Assembly (NCBI GenBank): GCA_023425455.1
Contig: JAFACP010000198.1
Location: 1-20,513, forward strand
DNA length: 20,513 nt
Direction of reading: 5' to 3'
Source of the DNA: Pseudomonadota bacterium
GTDB lineage: Bacteria; Pseudomonadota; Gammaproteobacteria; Enterobacterales; Enterobacteriaceae
Of the stretch, positions 8,409 to 15,969 are shown one piece after another. Both the position numbers and the translations under genes were made by a program. Positions within the stretch are counted from its first letter, which is position 1. Every line of letters begins with the position of its first letter. The notes under the pieces were generated by a model. That model was not told where the DNA came from. It saw only the letters and a list, made by a program, of their open reading frames with translations, and did not search any database.

Positions 8409-8831
8409 ATGAAAGAAAACAAAATGTTAGATGGGATGCTTTGCTTCTCGTTGTACTCTGTCACCAATGCGCTTGTACGACAGTACCGGCCTTTACTCAA
8501 AGAACTCGATCTCACCTATCCGCAATTTGTGGTTCTGATGGCGCTGTATGAGCAAGACAATATCCCGCTGCGCGATCTGAGTGAAAAGACCCTGTTTGAT
8601 TCAGGCACGCTGACGCCTCTGGTGCAGAAACTGGAGGCCAAGGGCTTCCTGCAGCGTATTTCGGTTGCCGGTGATGAGCGGATGAAAAACGTCGTGCTGA
8701 CCGAAAAGGGAGACAACATGAGAGAGCAGGTGACGGCACTGCCTGAGCGGATGCGCTGTAGCATGCGAATGAATGATGATGAACTTGAGATGCTAAAAAC
8801 ACTGTCCAGAGCCCTGCTGGAAGATTTGTAA
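8409..8831 (+). CDS. OhrR-type MarR family regulator (two-cysteine organic peroxide sensor)
   Basis: Winged-helix DNA-binding protein of 140 residues. The N-terminal LCFSLYS carries Cys12, with Tyr16, Tyr26 and Tyr37 at +4, +14 and +25. These are the spacings of the reactive Cys and sensing Tyr residues in OhrR (B. subtilis Cys15, Tyr19, Tyr29, Tyr40). A second Cys, Cys117, is 105 residues after the first, the spacing of Cys22/Cys127 in the two-Cys Xanthomonas OhrR. The DNA-binding helix and wing lie around LSEKTLFDSGTLTPLVQKLE and RISVAGDERMKNVVLTEKG. Starts at 8394 and 8424 are also possible; 8409 has GATGAG 10 nt upstream. It is divergent from the hydrolase gene, and no ohr gene is adjacent. 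Confidence 0.88.
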   Translation: MKENKMLDGMLCFSLYSVTNALVRQYRPLLKELDLTYPQFVVLMALYEQDNIPLRDLSEKTLFDSGTLTPLVQKLEAKGFLQRISVAGDERMKNVVLTEKGDNMREQVTALPERMRCSMRMNDDELEMLKTLSRALLEDL

Positions 8832-8847
8832 GCGCCCTGGTTTTACA

Positions 8848-8885
8848 ACCGCTTAACGGTGGGCGCTACCCCACCGTTAAGCGGT
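8848..8885. terminator. long hairpin between convergent regulator and MFS genes
   Basis: A perfect 16-bp inverted repeat (8848-8863 with 8870-8885, 6-nt loop) starts 17 bp after the regulator stop and ends 12 bp before the MFS stop. Short T-runs flank it on both strands (TTT at 8887-8889, and AAAA on the minus strand), so it probably terminates both transcripts. Confidence 0.7.
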
Positions 8886-8896
8886 GTTTCAGATCG

Positions 8897-10363
8897 TTAG
8901 CGGTAATCTTCCGCATCCACGTCATACCCTGACGGTTCCCAGCGGATCGCCAGCAGCGATGCCAGACCAATAAACGGTGCCAGCGCGATCACCCAAAATA
9001 CGGCGGTATCCAGCGATGCTACCAGCAGCGGGAACAGGAACAGTGACAGCGTTGAACTGCTGCGCATCAACGTCTGGTTAAGCCCCACGCCAACGCCGCG
9101 CAGCGAGGTCGGGTAGCTCAGTGAGGCAAACGTCATGGTGTGCGCGCCCGGACCAAAACCCTGGCCGAACAGGAACAGCGCCAGCATCGCGACGGCGAGC
9201 ACGCCTTCCGTCGCTCCCTCAGGGCGGCCGATCAGCGCCAGCCCGAGTAGCGCGACAAGCTGGCAGGCGTAGCCTGCGAGGGACATTCGCCATGCACCGA
9301 AGCGCGGAACATAGCGTACAGCCAGCAGCCCGCCGACAAAGGCGAACAGCAGGTTGAGCGCCAGGGAGATCAGGATGGTGGTCAGCATCGACTGGACAAA
9401 GAAGCTGGAGATAATCACCGGCAGACCGAAAGCGACCGCGTTGTAGGCGAAAGAGGAGACGACGGACAGCAGCGTCGCCAGCGTCGTGCGCCGTAAGTAG
9501 ATGCCGCGAAACAGGTTCAGGTAGTTTGACCATTTTGCCTTGTTGACCGTCGGCGCGGGTTGGTTCAGCGCATCCTGCGGCACGTGGGCGTTGATATTGT
9601 ACGACTGCCGTAAAATGGATGCCGCCTCCTTCAGGTTGCCCTGATTCGCCGCCCAGACCGGGGATTCACTCATATAGCGACTGCGGATGGCGATAATCAC
9701 CAGCGCCGGCACCGCGCCGAAACCGAGGATCAAGCGCCAGAGCCAGTCGCTGTGGCTTTCCGGCAGCACGGCGTAGAAGAGCAGCACCAGCAGGTAAGAG
9801 ATGCTGATGGCGGCATACCAGGTCGGGCACCACATCGCGACGCTGGCGGCTTTATTTCCCGGGCCTTTGAGCCGGGCGAATTCGCTGAGAAACGCCATCG
9901 CCACCGGCAGGTCTATCCCGACGCCCAGCCCCATGACAAAGCGCGCCCCGGCCAGCGCATATTCATTCGGTGCCAGCGCACAGGCGAGTGCCGCCACCAC
10001 AAAGAACACCATGTCAGCCATAAAGACGCGGTAGCGTCCGATTTTGTCCGTGAGATAGCCGCCCAGCAGCGCGCCGACAATGGCACCAAAGGTAATGGCG
10101 GAGGCCACCATGCCGGTGCCCGCCGGCGTCAGATTAAATTCGCGGGTAATGTCTTTAATGCCGAACGCCAGCGCGCCGAGATCGTAGGCATCAAGGAAAA
10201 TACCGCCGAGGGCGATACCGACAATGATACGGGCATTGGCCCGGGCCTGAGATCCCTCGTTAACCAGACGTGAAACATCCGCTGCGTTTCGTACCCACCT
10301 GATGTCGCCATCGGGCGTATTTCCTGCCGTTGAAAGGGGCGTTGATTCTGTGATTTCTGCCAT
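8897..10363 (-). CDS. MFS transporter, sugar-porter/NiaP-like metabolite permease
   Basis: Inner-membrane secondary transporter of 488 residues with about 12 hydrophobic spans; substrate unknown. After a polar N-terminus of about 45 residues come FLDAYDLGAL (57-66) and the MFS loop motif GYLTDKIGRYR (102-112). The central cytoplasmic loop has MSESPVWAANQGNLKEAASI, resembling the PESPRW loop of sugar porters and NiaP/SV2-type permeases. The reading frame stays open upstream to 10519, but I chose the ATG at 10363 (MAEITESTP), because the longer form would overlap plsY and carries no transporter-like sequence. The ribosome binding site is weak. A CRP-like site lies 51 bp upstream. It is convergent with the regulator gene, so the two are not in one operon. 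Confidence 0.88.
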   Translation of the reverse strand: MAEITESTPLSTAGNTPDGDIRWVRNAADVSRLVNEGSQARANARIIVGIALGGIFLDAYDLGALAFGIKDITREFNLTPAGTGMVASAITFGAIVGALLGGYLTDKIGRYRVFMADMVFFVVAALACALAPNEYALAGARFVMGLGVGIDLPVAMAFLSEFARLKGPGNKAASVAMWCPTWYAAISISYLLVLLFYAVLPESHSDWLWRLILGFGAVPALVIIAIRSRYMSESPVWAANQGNLKEAASILRQSYNINAHVPQDALNQPAPTVNKAKWSNYLNLFRGIYLRRTTLATLLSVVSSFAYNAVAFGLPVIISSFFVQSMLTTILISLALNLLFAFVGGLLAVRYVPRFGAWRMSLAGYACQLVALLGLALIGRPEGATEGVLAVAMLALFLFGQGFGPGAHTMTFASLSYPTSLRGVGVGLNQTLMRSSSTLSLFLFPLLVASLDTAVFWVIALAPFIGLASLLAIRWEPSGYDVDAEDYR

Positions 10364-10413
10364 GTTCTTTTTATGTGGTTGTGTTGTGTCTCTAACAGTT
10401 ACCACAGGCTGAA

Positions 10414-10429
10414 GGTGACCAAAATCACA
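10414..10429 (-). promoter_or_regulatory. CRP-like site upstream of the MFS gene
   Basis: On the minus strand the site reads TGTGA-N6-TCACC, one base from the ideal TGTGA-N6-TCACA. It lies in the 92-bp gap between plsY and the MFS gene. A poor -10-like hexamer (complement of 10391-10396) would put the site about 38-41 bp upstream of a start, the class II activator position. It suggests catabolite control of the transporter. Confidence 0.55.
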
Positions 10430-10455
10430 TTTGGTTATAAGACATAACGAAGCGC

Positions 10456-11070
10456 TTACTGAGGCTCTTTTTTCTTTCTCCTGAGCTTCGTCCAGATTTT
10501 GGTCTCCTGACGACGCCACAGACGTTGAATATTATCGTGATGGCGCAGCAGGATAAGACAGGAGAGCATGGAGACCGGGAAGGTGAACTGCGGTTTAAAC
10601 CACCAGACGTAAAACGGGGCGATCAGCGCGCTAACGATGGCGCCAAGCGAGGAGTAACCGCTCAGTAAAATGGTCAGTAGCCAGGTGCCAGCCATCACGC
10701 CGGTTAAATCCCAGCCGATCGGGGCAATTGCGCCAAACGCGGTGGCAACGCCTTTACCGCCTTTAAAACCAAAGAACACCGGCCAGATATGACCGACGCA
10801 GGCGGCGATGGCGATGAGCCCCAGCCAGAACGGCGTTACGCCCAGCACATAGGCGCCCCAGACGGGAAGCATCCCTTTTAGCACGTCAAAAATTAATACC
10901 GCTACGGCTGCTCCCTTGCCGCCAATTCGCAATACATTGGTCGCCCCGGGGTTTCCGGATCCGCTTTCACGAGGGTCAGGTAAACCGGCGATACGGCAGA
11001 CCAGAATGGCGCTGGAGATTGAGCCGCAAAGGTAGGCGAGGAGGATCATTCCAGGCGCGATTGCACTCAT
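10456..11070 (-). CDS. plsY: acyl-phosphate:glycerol-3-phosphate acyltransferase PlsY
   Basis: Integral inner-membrane enzyme that acylates glycerol 3-phosphate from acyl phosphate, the first step of phospholipid synthesis. The 204 residues match E. coli YgiH (205). Motifs are [10 protein letters not shown] (36-45), GHIWPVFF (93-100) and GGKGVAT (104-110), with a very basic C-terminus (KLRRKKK). The frame continues upstream to 11160, but the ATG at 11068-11070 ([13 protein letters not shown]) places the first membrane helix at the N-terminus, as in the E. coli protein, and GGAAC lies just upstream. It diverges from folB. Confidence 0.97.
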   Translation of the reverse strand: MSAIAPGMILLAYLCGSISSAILVCRIAGLPDPRESGSGNPGATNVLRIGGKGAAVAVLIFDVLKGMLPVWGAYVLGVTPFWLGLIAIAACVGHIWPVFFGFKGGKGVATAFGAIAPIGWDLTGVMAGTWLLTILLSGYSSLGAIVSALIAPFYVWWFKPQFTFPVSMLSCLILLRHHDNIQRLWRRQETKIWTKLRRKKKEPQ

Positions 11071-11177
11071 AACGCTGTTCCGTTTTGAAAATGTATCTGT
11101 ATTCTCAACATCTGTGGATAATACGCATAATTCGCCGGAAGTGGTATCCGGTTTAGCCAAAAAGCAGGCAGGTCGTG

Positions 11178-11546
11178 ATGGATATTGTATTTATAGAGCA
11201 ACTTTCGGTAATCACCACAATTGGTGTTTACGACTGGGAACAGACCATCGAGCAGAAGCTGGTGTTCGATATCGAAATGGGCTGGGATAACAGACAGGCG
11301 GCAAAAAGCGACGATGTGAACGACTGTCTGAGCTATGCCGATATCAGCGAGGCGGTGATCGCGCATGTCGCAGGGCAACGTTTCGCCCTTGTTGAGCGGG
11401 TTGCTGAGGAGGTCGCGGCCCTGCTGCTGAGCCGTTTTAACTCACCGTGGGTACGCATCAAACTGAGCAAGCCGGGGGCCGTTGCCCGCGCCGCCAGCGT
11501 GGGGGTTATCATCGAGCGTGGCCAAAATCTGAAAGCAAACAAATAA
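11178..11546 (+). CDS. folB: dihydroneopterin aldolase
   Basis: Cytoplasmic enzyme of folate synthesis that converts 7,8-dihydroneopterin to 6-hydroxymethyl-7,8-dihydropterin and glycolaldehyde, and can also epimerise it. The 122 residues equal the E. coli protein. The likely catalytic residues are present: Glu21 (DWEQ), Tyr53 (LSYAD) and Lys98 in KLSKPGA. A GTG lies directly before the ATG at 11178; the ATG giving MDIVFIEQ is the established family start. It diverges from plsY, with about 107 bp between them. Confidence 0.97.
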   Translation: MDIVFIEQLSVITTIGVYDWEQTIEQKLVFDIEMGWDNRQAAKSDDVNDCLSYADISEAVIAHVAGQRFALVERVAEEVAALLLSRFNSPWVRIKLSKPGAVARAASVGVIIERGQNLKANK

Positions 11547-11601
11547 CGTCATAATTGCTAAACCATTTTCGTTTATACCGGTCTTAACGCTGTATCTTTC
11601 A

Positions 11602-11630
11602 CGGTGGCCTGTATGGTGCGCCGTTTTTTA
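11602..11630 (+). terminator. possible weak terminator between folB and bacA
   Basis: A 5-bp stem with one G-T pair (11602-11606 with 11619-11623, 12-nt loop) is followed by six T's, then ATC and seven more T's. The T-tract is convincing but the stem is weak. It lies just upstream of the bacA ribosome binding site, so part of the T-tract may simply be bacA leader. Confidence 0.3.
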
Positions 11631-11651
11631 TCTTTTTTTAGGGGTTTACAG

Positions 11652-12473
11652 ATGAGCGATATGCACTCGCTGCTGGTGGCGGCAATACTGGGTGTGGTCG
11701 AAGGATTGACAGAGTTTTTACCGGTTTCCAGTACCGGCCATATGATTATCGTCGGCCATCTACTGGGCTTTGAGGGTGATACCGCGAAGACGTTTGAAGT
11801 GGTTATTCAGCTGGGCTCTATTCTGGCGGTGGTGGTGATGTTCTGGCGCCGTCTGTTTGGTCTGATTGGCATCCATTTTGGTCGCCCGCCGCAGCATGAG
11901 GGGGTCGGTAAAGGTCGCCTGTCGCTGGTCCACATTGTGCTCGGGATGATCCCGGCCGTGGTGCTGGGGCTGATTTTCCACGATGCCATTAAATCGCTGT
12001 TTAACCCGGTCAACGTGATGTACGCGCTGGTGGTCGGTGGTTTCGTGCTGATTGCCGCCGAAGTGCTGAAGCCGAAAACGCCGCGCGCGGAGGGGCTGGA
12101 CGATATGACCTATCGCCAGGCGTTTATGATTGGCTGCTTCCAGTGTCTGGCGCTGTGGCCGGGCTTCTCCCGTTCAGGGGCGACCATCTCCGGCGGGATG
12201 CTAATGGGCGTCAGCCGTTATGCGGCGTCGGAATTCTCATTCCTGTTAGCGGTGCCGATGATGATGGGCGCCACCGCGCTTGATCTGTATAAAAGCCTTG
12301 GCTTCCTGACGACCGGCGACATCCCGATGTTTGCCGTGGGCTTCATTACCGCGTTTATCGTGGCGCTGATTGCGATCAAAACCTTCCTGCAGCTGATTAA
12401 ACGTATCTCGTTTATTCCGTTCGCGATCTATCGCTTTATCGTCGCGGCTGCGGTGTACGTGGTCTTCTTCTGA
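11652..12473 (+). CDS. uppP: undecaprenyl-diphosphate phosphatase
   Basis: Inner-membrane enzyme (also named BacA) that dephosphorylates undecaprenyl diphosphate to recycle the lipid carrier for peptidoglycan and other surface polymers; extra copies give bacitracin resistance. The 273 residues equal E. coli BacA. Catalytic motifs are [14 protein letters not shown] (17-30, with Glu17, Glu21 and His30) and PGFSRSG (170-176, with Arg174). The frame is open from 11604, but the ATG at 11652 (MSDMHSLL) follows an AGGGG ribosome binding site and matches E. coli. It is downstream of folB in the same direction. Confidence 0.97.
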   Translation: MSDMHSLLVAAILGVVEGLTEFLPVSSTGHMIIVGHLLGFEGDTAKTFEVVIQLGSILAVVVMFWRRLFGLIGIHFGRPPQHEGVGKGRLSLVHIVLGMIPAVVLGLIFHDAIKSLFNPVNVMYALVVGGFVLIAAEVLKPKTPRAEGLDDMTYRQAFMIGCFQCLALWPGFSRSGATISGGMLMGVSRYAASEFSFLLAVPMMMGATALDLYKSLGFLTTGDIPMFAVGFITAFIVALIAIKTFLQLIKRISFIPFAIYRFIVAAAVYVVFF

Positions 12474-12478
12474 TTGAC

Positions 12479-12510
12479 CGTTGCCCTCACTCTTTTGGCT
12501 GAGGGCAACG
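12479..12510. terminator. hairpin between convergent uppP and cca, overlapping the cca 3' end
   Basis: A perfect 11-bp stem (12479-12489 with 12500-12510, 10-nt loop) begins 6 bp after the uppP stop. The cca stop codon (12487-12489) lies in the left arm, so the last eight cca codons are part of the stem-loop. T-runs are absent outside the stem, so its strength as a terminator is uncertain. Confidence 0.5.
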
Positions 12511-13728
12511 CTGTTCCTTCCATGCGGCGACCGCTTCGATCCTGCGTCTTGTCATCTCTTCGCGGATCGCCGGCCCTTTGAAACCGGCCGCAACAACATC
12601 TTTCGTCGGCACCGCTTTCGCCACCTCCCACGCTTCGCGCAGCAGACGACCCTGCGGATACTCACAGGCTTCAAAACCGGTGCGTCCACGTACGTCGGCC
12701 TCGCTGGTCAATGCGACCTGCTCCACGCGTTGCGGCTTGCGCCAGGCGTCGATGTTGTCGAACAGCTTAACGATAGTGGCTGGCTTGAGGATCGGGAAGG
12801 TGTGGATCAGATCGTGGAACTCCGCCACCCGTTTTGCCAGATCGCGAATGTCGTTCGGTACGCGCAGACGCTGGCACAGCCCCTCGACCAGCTTCACACC
12901 CGCAGGGCCGTGTCCGTGATGGCGCGGCCAGAGTGCTTTTGGCGTTAATCCTTTGCCCAGGTCATGACACAGCGTGGCGAAGCGAACATCGACATCCGGG
13001 CTGAGCATAGCGGCCATGCCGAGCGTCATCAGGGTATGCACGCCGGTGTCAATTTCCGGGTGCCACTTTGCCGGAGCGGGAACGCCAAACAGCGCATCCA
13101 CTTCCGGGAATAGCACCTTCAGCGCCCCACAGTCGCGCAGCACCTGGAAAAAGACCTGTGGATTGCGGGTGGTGAGGGCGTTTTCCGTCTCTTTCCAGAC
13201 CCGCTCCGGCGTCAGATGCTCCAGTTCACCCGCGCGGGTCATGGCCGTCATCAGCGCCAGGGTTTCATCGGCGATTCGGAAGCTCAGATGAGCGTAACGG
13301 GCGGCAAAACGCGCCACGCGCAGCACGCGCAGTGGATCTTCAGAAAAGGCGGAAGAGACGTGTCGCAGAATACGGTTGCGCAGATCGTCCTGGCCGCCGT
13401 ACGCGTCGATAATATGGCCCTGCTCATCCTGCGCCAGGGCGTTGATGGTGAGATCCCGGCGCAGTAAATCCTGCTCCAGCGTCACGTCCGGTGCGGCATA
13501 GCAGGTAAAGCCGGTATAGCCGGATCCCGACTTGCGTTCGGTACGCGCCAGGGCATATTCTTCGCGGCTTTGCGGGTGCAGGAACACGGGGAAATCGCGG
13601 CCTACCTGCTGGTAGCCCGCGCTGAGCATCTCTTCTGGCGTCGCGCCAACCACAACCCAGTCTCTGTCTTTGACCGGCAGACCTAACAATGCATCCCGTA
13701 CTGCGCCACCGACCAGATAACTCTTCAC
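12487..13728 (-). CDS. cca: multifunctional CCA tRNA nucleotidyltransferase / phosphohydrolase
   Basis: Adds and repairs the 3' CCA end of tRNAs without a template. The 413 residues match E. coli Cca (412). The N-terminal head has GGAVRD (7-12), the catalytic DRD with Asp21 and Asp23, RRDLTINA (90-97) and [13 protein letters not shown] (129-141). A C-terminal HD domain (CHDLGKG, His255-Asp256) gives the extra phosphatase and phosphodiesterase activities of enterobacterial enzymes. Translation starts at GTG (13726-13728), as in E. coli, after a GGAG/AAGG purine stretch. It is 60 bp downstream of ygiM and probably co-transcribed with it. Confidence 0.97.
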   Translation of the reverse strand: MKSYLVGGAVRDALLGLPVKDRDWVVVGATPEEMLSAGYQQVGRDFPVFLHPQSREEYALARTERKSGSGYTGFTCYAAPDVTLEQDLLRRDLTINALAQDEQGHIIDAYGGQDDLRNRILRHVSSAFSEDPLRVLRVARFAARYAHLSFRIADETLALMTAMTRAGELEHLTPERVWKETENALTTRNPQVFFQVLRDCGALKVLFPEVDALFGVPAPAKWHPEIDTGVHTLMTLGMAAMLSPDVDVRFATLCHDLGKGLTPKALWPRHHGHGPAGVKLVEGLCQRLRVPNDIRDLAKRVAEFHDLIHTFPILKPATIVKLFDNIDAWRKPQRVEQVALTSEADVRGRTGFEACEYPQGRLLREAWEVAKAVPTKDVVAAGFKGPAIREEMTRRRIEAVAAWKEQRCPQPKE

Positions 13729-13788
13729 ACCTTACGCTCCCGTTTTCTCTTTCCCAGGATGATACGTAAGTCTGGCAGAGAAGACGAG

Positions 13789-14409
13789 TTAGTTCATCCA
13801 GCGATCTTTGCGTTTACGGCTTGGGATGAGGTGCGGCAGCACCAGGCCCAGCACCAGGCCCACGCCCAGCACGCCGCCGCCATACATAAACCACTGCATA
13901 ATGATGGTGCGCTGTTTGTCGTCAAGCTGCAGGTTGGCGGCATTCACTTTTTTCTGCGCGACAATCAGCTCGTTTTTCAGCTTCTGGTTTTCATCTTTCA
14001 GGCCAGCGATGACGCCGTCGCTCTGGGCAACTTTTTGCTGCATTTCTGCGGTACGCTGGTTCCAGGTGCCGTCAATGTTGTTCAGCTTATCGGTCAGGGT
14101 TTTCACCTGATTTTCGAGGTCCGGCACGCGGGTGCGCAGGCTTGGCTCGTTGCTCAGCTCTTTCAGTGGGATCCAGGCGGTGCGGCCGGTGCTGTCGCGA
14201 ACCTGACCATAACTGGTGTCGGCGTTAGTCTGGAGCAGGGTCACTTCCTCGCCGGCGTTAACCGTGCCCACGAGGCGATAATTATCCCCCGGGCCGCTGC
14301 GTACCCAGGTGTTCAGTTCGTCAGAAACGTAACGTTTCTCTTCAGCGTGGACCGCCGTTGCGGCGCTAAAAGCGAGTAAAGTAAGTCCAATCAGGCGTAA
14401 TTTAAGCAT
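13789..14409 (-). CDS. ygiM: SH3-domain membrane-anchored protein YgiM
   Basis: Envelope protein of unknown function; 206 residues, as in E. coli. The order is: signal peptide (residues 1-22, ending AVHA), a bacterial SH3-like domain (about 25-92, including LNTWVRSGPGDNYRLVG), a long coiled-coil segment (about 100-165, with PDLENQVKTLTDKL and KDENQKLKNEL), a membrane span near the C-terminus (about 170-192) and a short basic cytoplasmic tail (SRKRKDRWMN). The frame is open upstream to 14484, but the ATG at 14409 places the signal peptide at the start. An alternative ATG at 14427 has no better ribosome binding site. It diverges from ygiF and is followed by cca. Confidence 0.93.
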   Translation of the reverse strand: MLKLRLIGLTLLAFSAATAVHAEEKRYVSDELNTWVRSGPGDNYRLVGTVNAGEEVTLLQTNADTSYGQVRDSTGRTAWIPLKELSNEPSLRTRVPDLENQVKTLTDKLNNIDGTWNQRTAEMQQKVAQSDGVIAGLKDENQKLKNELIVAQKKVNAANLQLDDKQRTIIMQWFMYGGGVLGVGLVLGLVLPHLIPSRKRKDRWMN

Positions 14410-14534
14410 ATCAGTCGTTATTTTCATAAAAAGTGGAACGATAGTAGTGGTAACAGTGTCACTACGCAAAGGATTCATCATCAATCAGAATCATCTGTGT
14501 CCTGCTAACCACCGCCTGAAACTTTTACGCCCGT

Positions 14535-14560
14535 CAAATTGCTCATTGCGTGGCAATTTG
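14535..14560. promoter_or_regulatory. 8-bp inverted repeat over the ygiF promoter
   Basis: CAAATTGC (14535-14542) and GCAATTTG (14553-14560) form a perfect inverted repeat with a 10-bp spacer, so the half-site centres are 18 bp apart, nearly two helical turns. It covers the predicted -35 of the ygiF-glnE promoter. It could be an operator for a dimeric regulator that I cannot name, or a small hairpin; no T-run follows. Confidence 0.4.
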
Positions 14561-14574
14561 GCGCAAAATACTAT
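14546..14574 (+). promoter_or_regulatory. candidate promoter for ygiF-glnE
   Basis: TTGCGT (14546-14551) and TACTAT (14569-14574) are separated by 17 nt. Initiation near 14580 gives a leader of about 65 nt. The match to consensus is only moderate. Confidence 0.4.
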
Positions 14575-14646
14575 GTACTGACAAATAAAGGGCGAGGAAG
14601 TTCGCCTTCACTGACGCGACTGTGACGCACGCAAAAGTACAACGCT

Positions 14647-15948
14647 ATGACTCAAGAAATCGAATTAAAATTTATCGTCGACAAAGAGAGCGTTGACGCT
14701 CTTCGTCAGCACCTTAATCAGCTATCCGGCGAACATCATGAACCGGTACAACTGCTCAACATTTATTACGAGACGCCGGACAACTGGCTGCGCCGCCACG
14801 ATATGGGGCTGCGCATCCGTGGCGCGAGCGGGCGCTACGAGATGACGATGAAAATCGCCGGTCGGGTGGTGGGCGGTTTGCATCAACGTCCGGAGTACAA
14901 TATCGACATTGCACAGCCTGAACTTGAGCTGGAACGTTTCCCGGCGGAAGTCTGGCCGCAGGGATCGCTGCCTGAAACCTTATCCGCCGAAGTGCAGCCG
15001 CTGTTCAGCACCGACTTCTGGCGCGAGAAGTGGCTGGTGAGCGAAGGCAAAAGCCGGATTGAAATCGCCCTGGATCTGGGCGAGGTCAGGGCGGGCGAGC
15101 GCCGGGAGCCGATTTGCGAACTGGAGCTGGAACTGCTGGAAGGCGATGTGAACGACGTGCTGAAGCTGGCGCGCAAGCTGGTAAACCAGTCCGGCCTGCG
15201 GCAGGGCAGCCTGAGCAAAGCGGCGCGCGGGTATCATCTTGCCGCTGGCGATGCGCCGCGCGTGCTGAGAGCGACGACCATTTTGCATGTCGCACCAAAG
15301 GCCAGCGTGGAGCAAGGTCTGGAGGCGGCGCTGGAGCTGGGCCTGTCGCAGTGGCTGTACCATGAAGAGCTGTGGGCGCGTGAGGTGAAACATGCCAAAA
15401 GCGGCGTCCTGTCGGCCATTGGACTGGTTCGTCATGCGCTGGCGCTCTTCGGCGGGATCGTGCCTCGTAAAGCGAGTGCGCACTTACGTGACCTGCTGAC
15501 CCAGACCGGGACCCTGATGCTCTCCGATGTCTCTGCGCAAACCGCTCTGTACAGCCCGCAGGCCGCGAGCGCAAAACTGGCGCTGACGGAGCTGCTTGTT
15601 ACCCGCGGCTGGCGCAGTTTCCTCGACGCAAAGGCGCAGACCAAAATCGGAGAATCGTTTAAACGGTTTGCTGATACCCACCTTTCCCGCCATGCCGCAG
15701 AGCTGAAAACCACCTTTGCCCAGCCCCTGGGCGACCAGTATGGCGATCAGCTTCCTCGTCTGGCGCGCAACATCGACAGCCTGTTACTGCTGTCCGGGGC
15801 GTACGATGGCGCCAACGCGCAGGCCTGGCTGGAAAACTGGCAGGGGCTGAAGCACGCTATCGAAACCCGCCAGCATATCGAAATTGAGCACTACCGAAAC
15901 GAGGCTATTTCGCAGGAGCCATTCTGGCTGCACAGCGGAAAACGTTAA
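14647..15948 (+). CDS. ygiF: inorganic triphosphatase (CYTH-CHAD protein YgiF)
   Basis: Tunnel-fold metalloenzyme that hydrolyses inorganic triphosphate; the E. coli protein also has 433 residues. The N-terminal CYTH domain (about 1-200) opens with the ExExK signature EIELK (Glu4, Glu6, Lys8) and contains further charged tunnel strands such as LGLRIRG and YEMTMK. The C-terminal CHAD domain (about 220-430) is rich in conserved His and Arg and is thought to bind polyphosphate. The ribosome binding site before the ATG at 14647 is weak. It is 21 bp upstream of glnE and certainly on the same transcript. Confidence 0.96.
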   Translation: MTQEIELKFIVDKESVDALRQHLNQLSGEHHEPVQLLNIYYETPDNWLRRHDMGLRIRGASGRYEMTMKIAGRVVGGLHQRPEYNIDIAQPELELERFPAEVWPQGSLPETLSAEVQPLFSTDFWREKWLVSEGKSRIEIALDLGEVRAGERREPICELELELLEGDVNDVLKLARKLVNQSGLRQGSLSKAARGYHLAAGDAPRVLRATTILHVAPKASVEQGLEAALELGLSQWLYHEELWAREVKHAKSGVLSAIGLVRHALALFGGIVPRKASAHLRDLLTQTGTLMLSDVSAQTALYSPQAASAKLALTELLVTRGWRSFLDAKAQTKIGESFKRFADTHLSRHAAELKTTFAQPLGDQYGDQLPRLARNIDSLLLLSGAYDGANAQAWLENWQGLKHAIETRQHIEIEHYRNEAISQEPFWLHSGKR

Positions 15949-15969
15949 CTCTGGCAAGGAACCCCAATA

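Noticed and set aside
1573..10363. Genomic island with mobile element borders
   Set aside because: I found no integrase, transposase, tRNA gene, direct repeats or obvious composition shift at either edge. Only the content differs from E. coli.
10364..10519. N-terminal extension of the MFS protein to 10519
   Set aside because: The extra 52 residues overlap the plsY 3' end, have no transporter-like sequence, and place the start before the CRP-like site.
11071..11160. N-terminal extension of PlsY to 11160
   Set aside because: The additional 30 residues are polar and precede the membrane helix that begins E. coli PlsY; the ATG at 11070 gives the family length.
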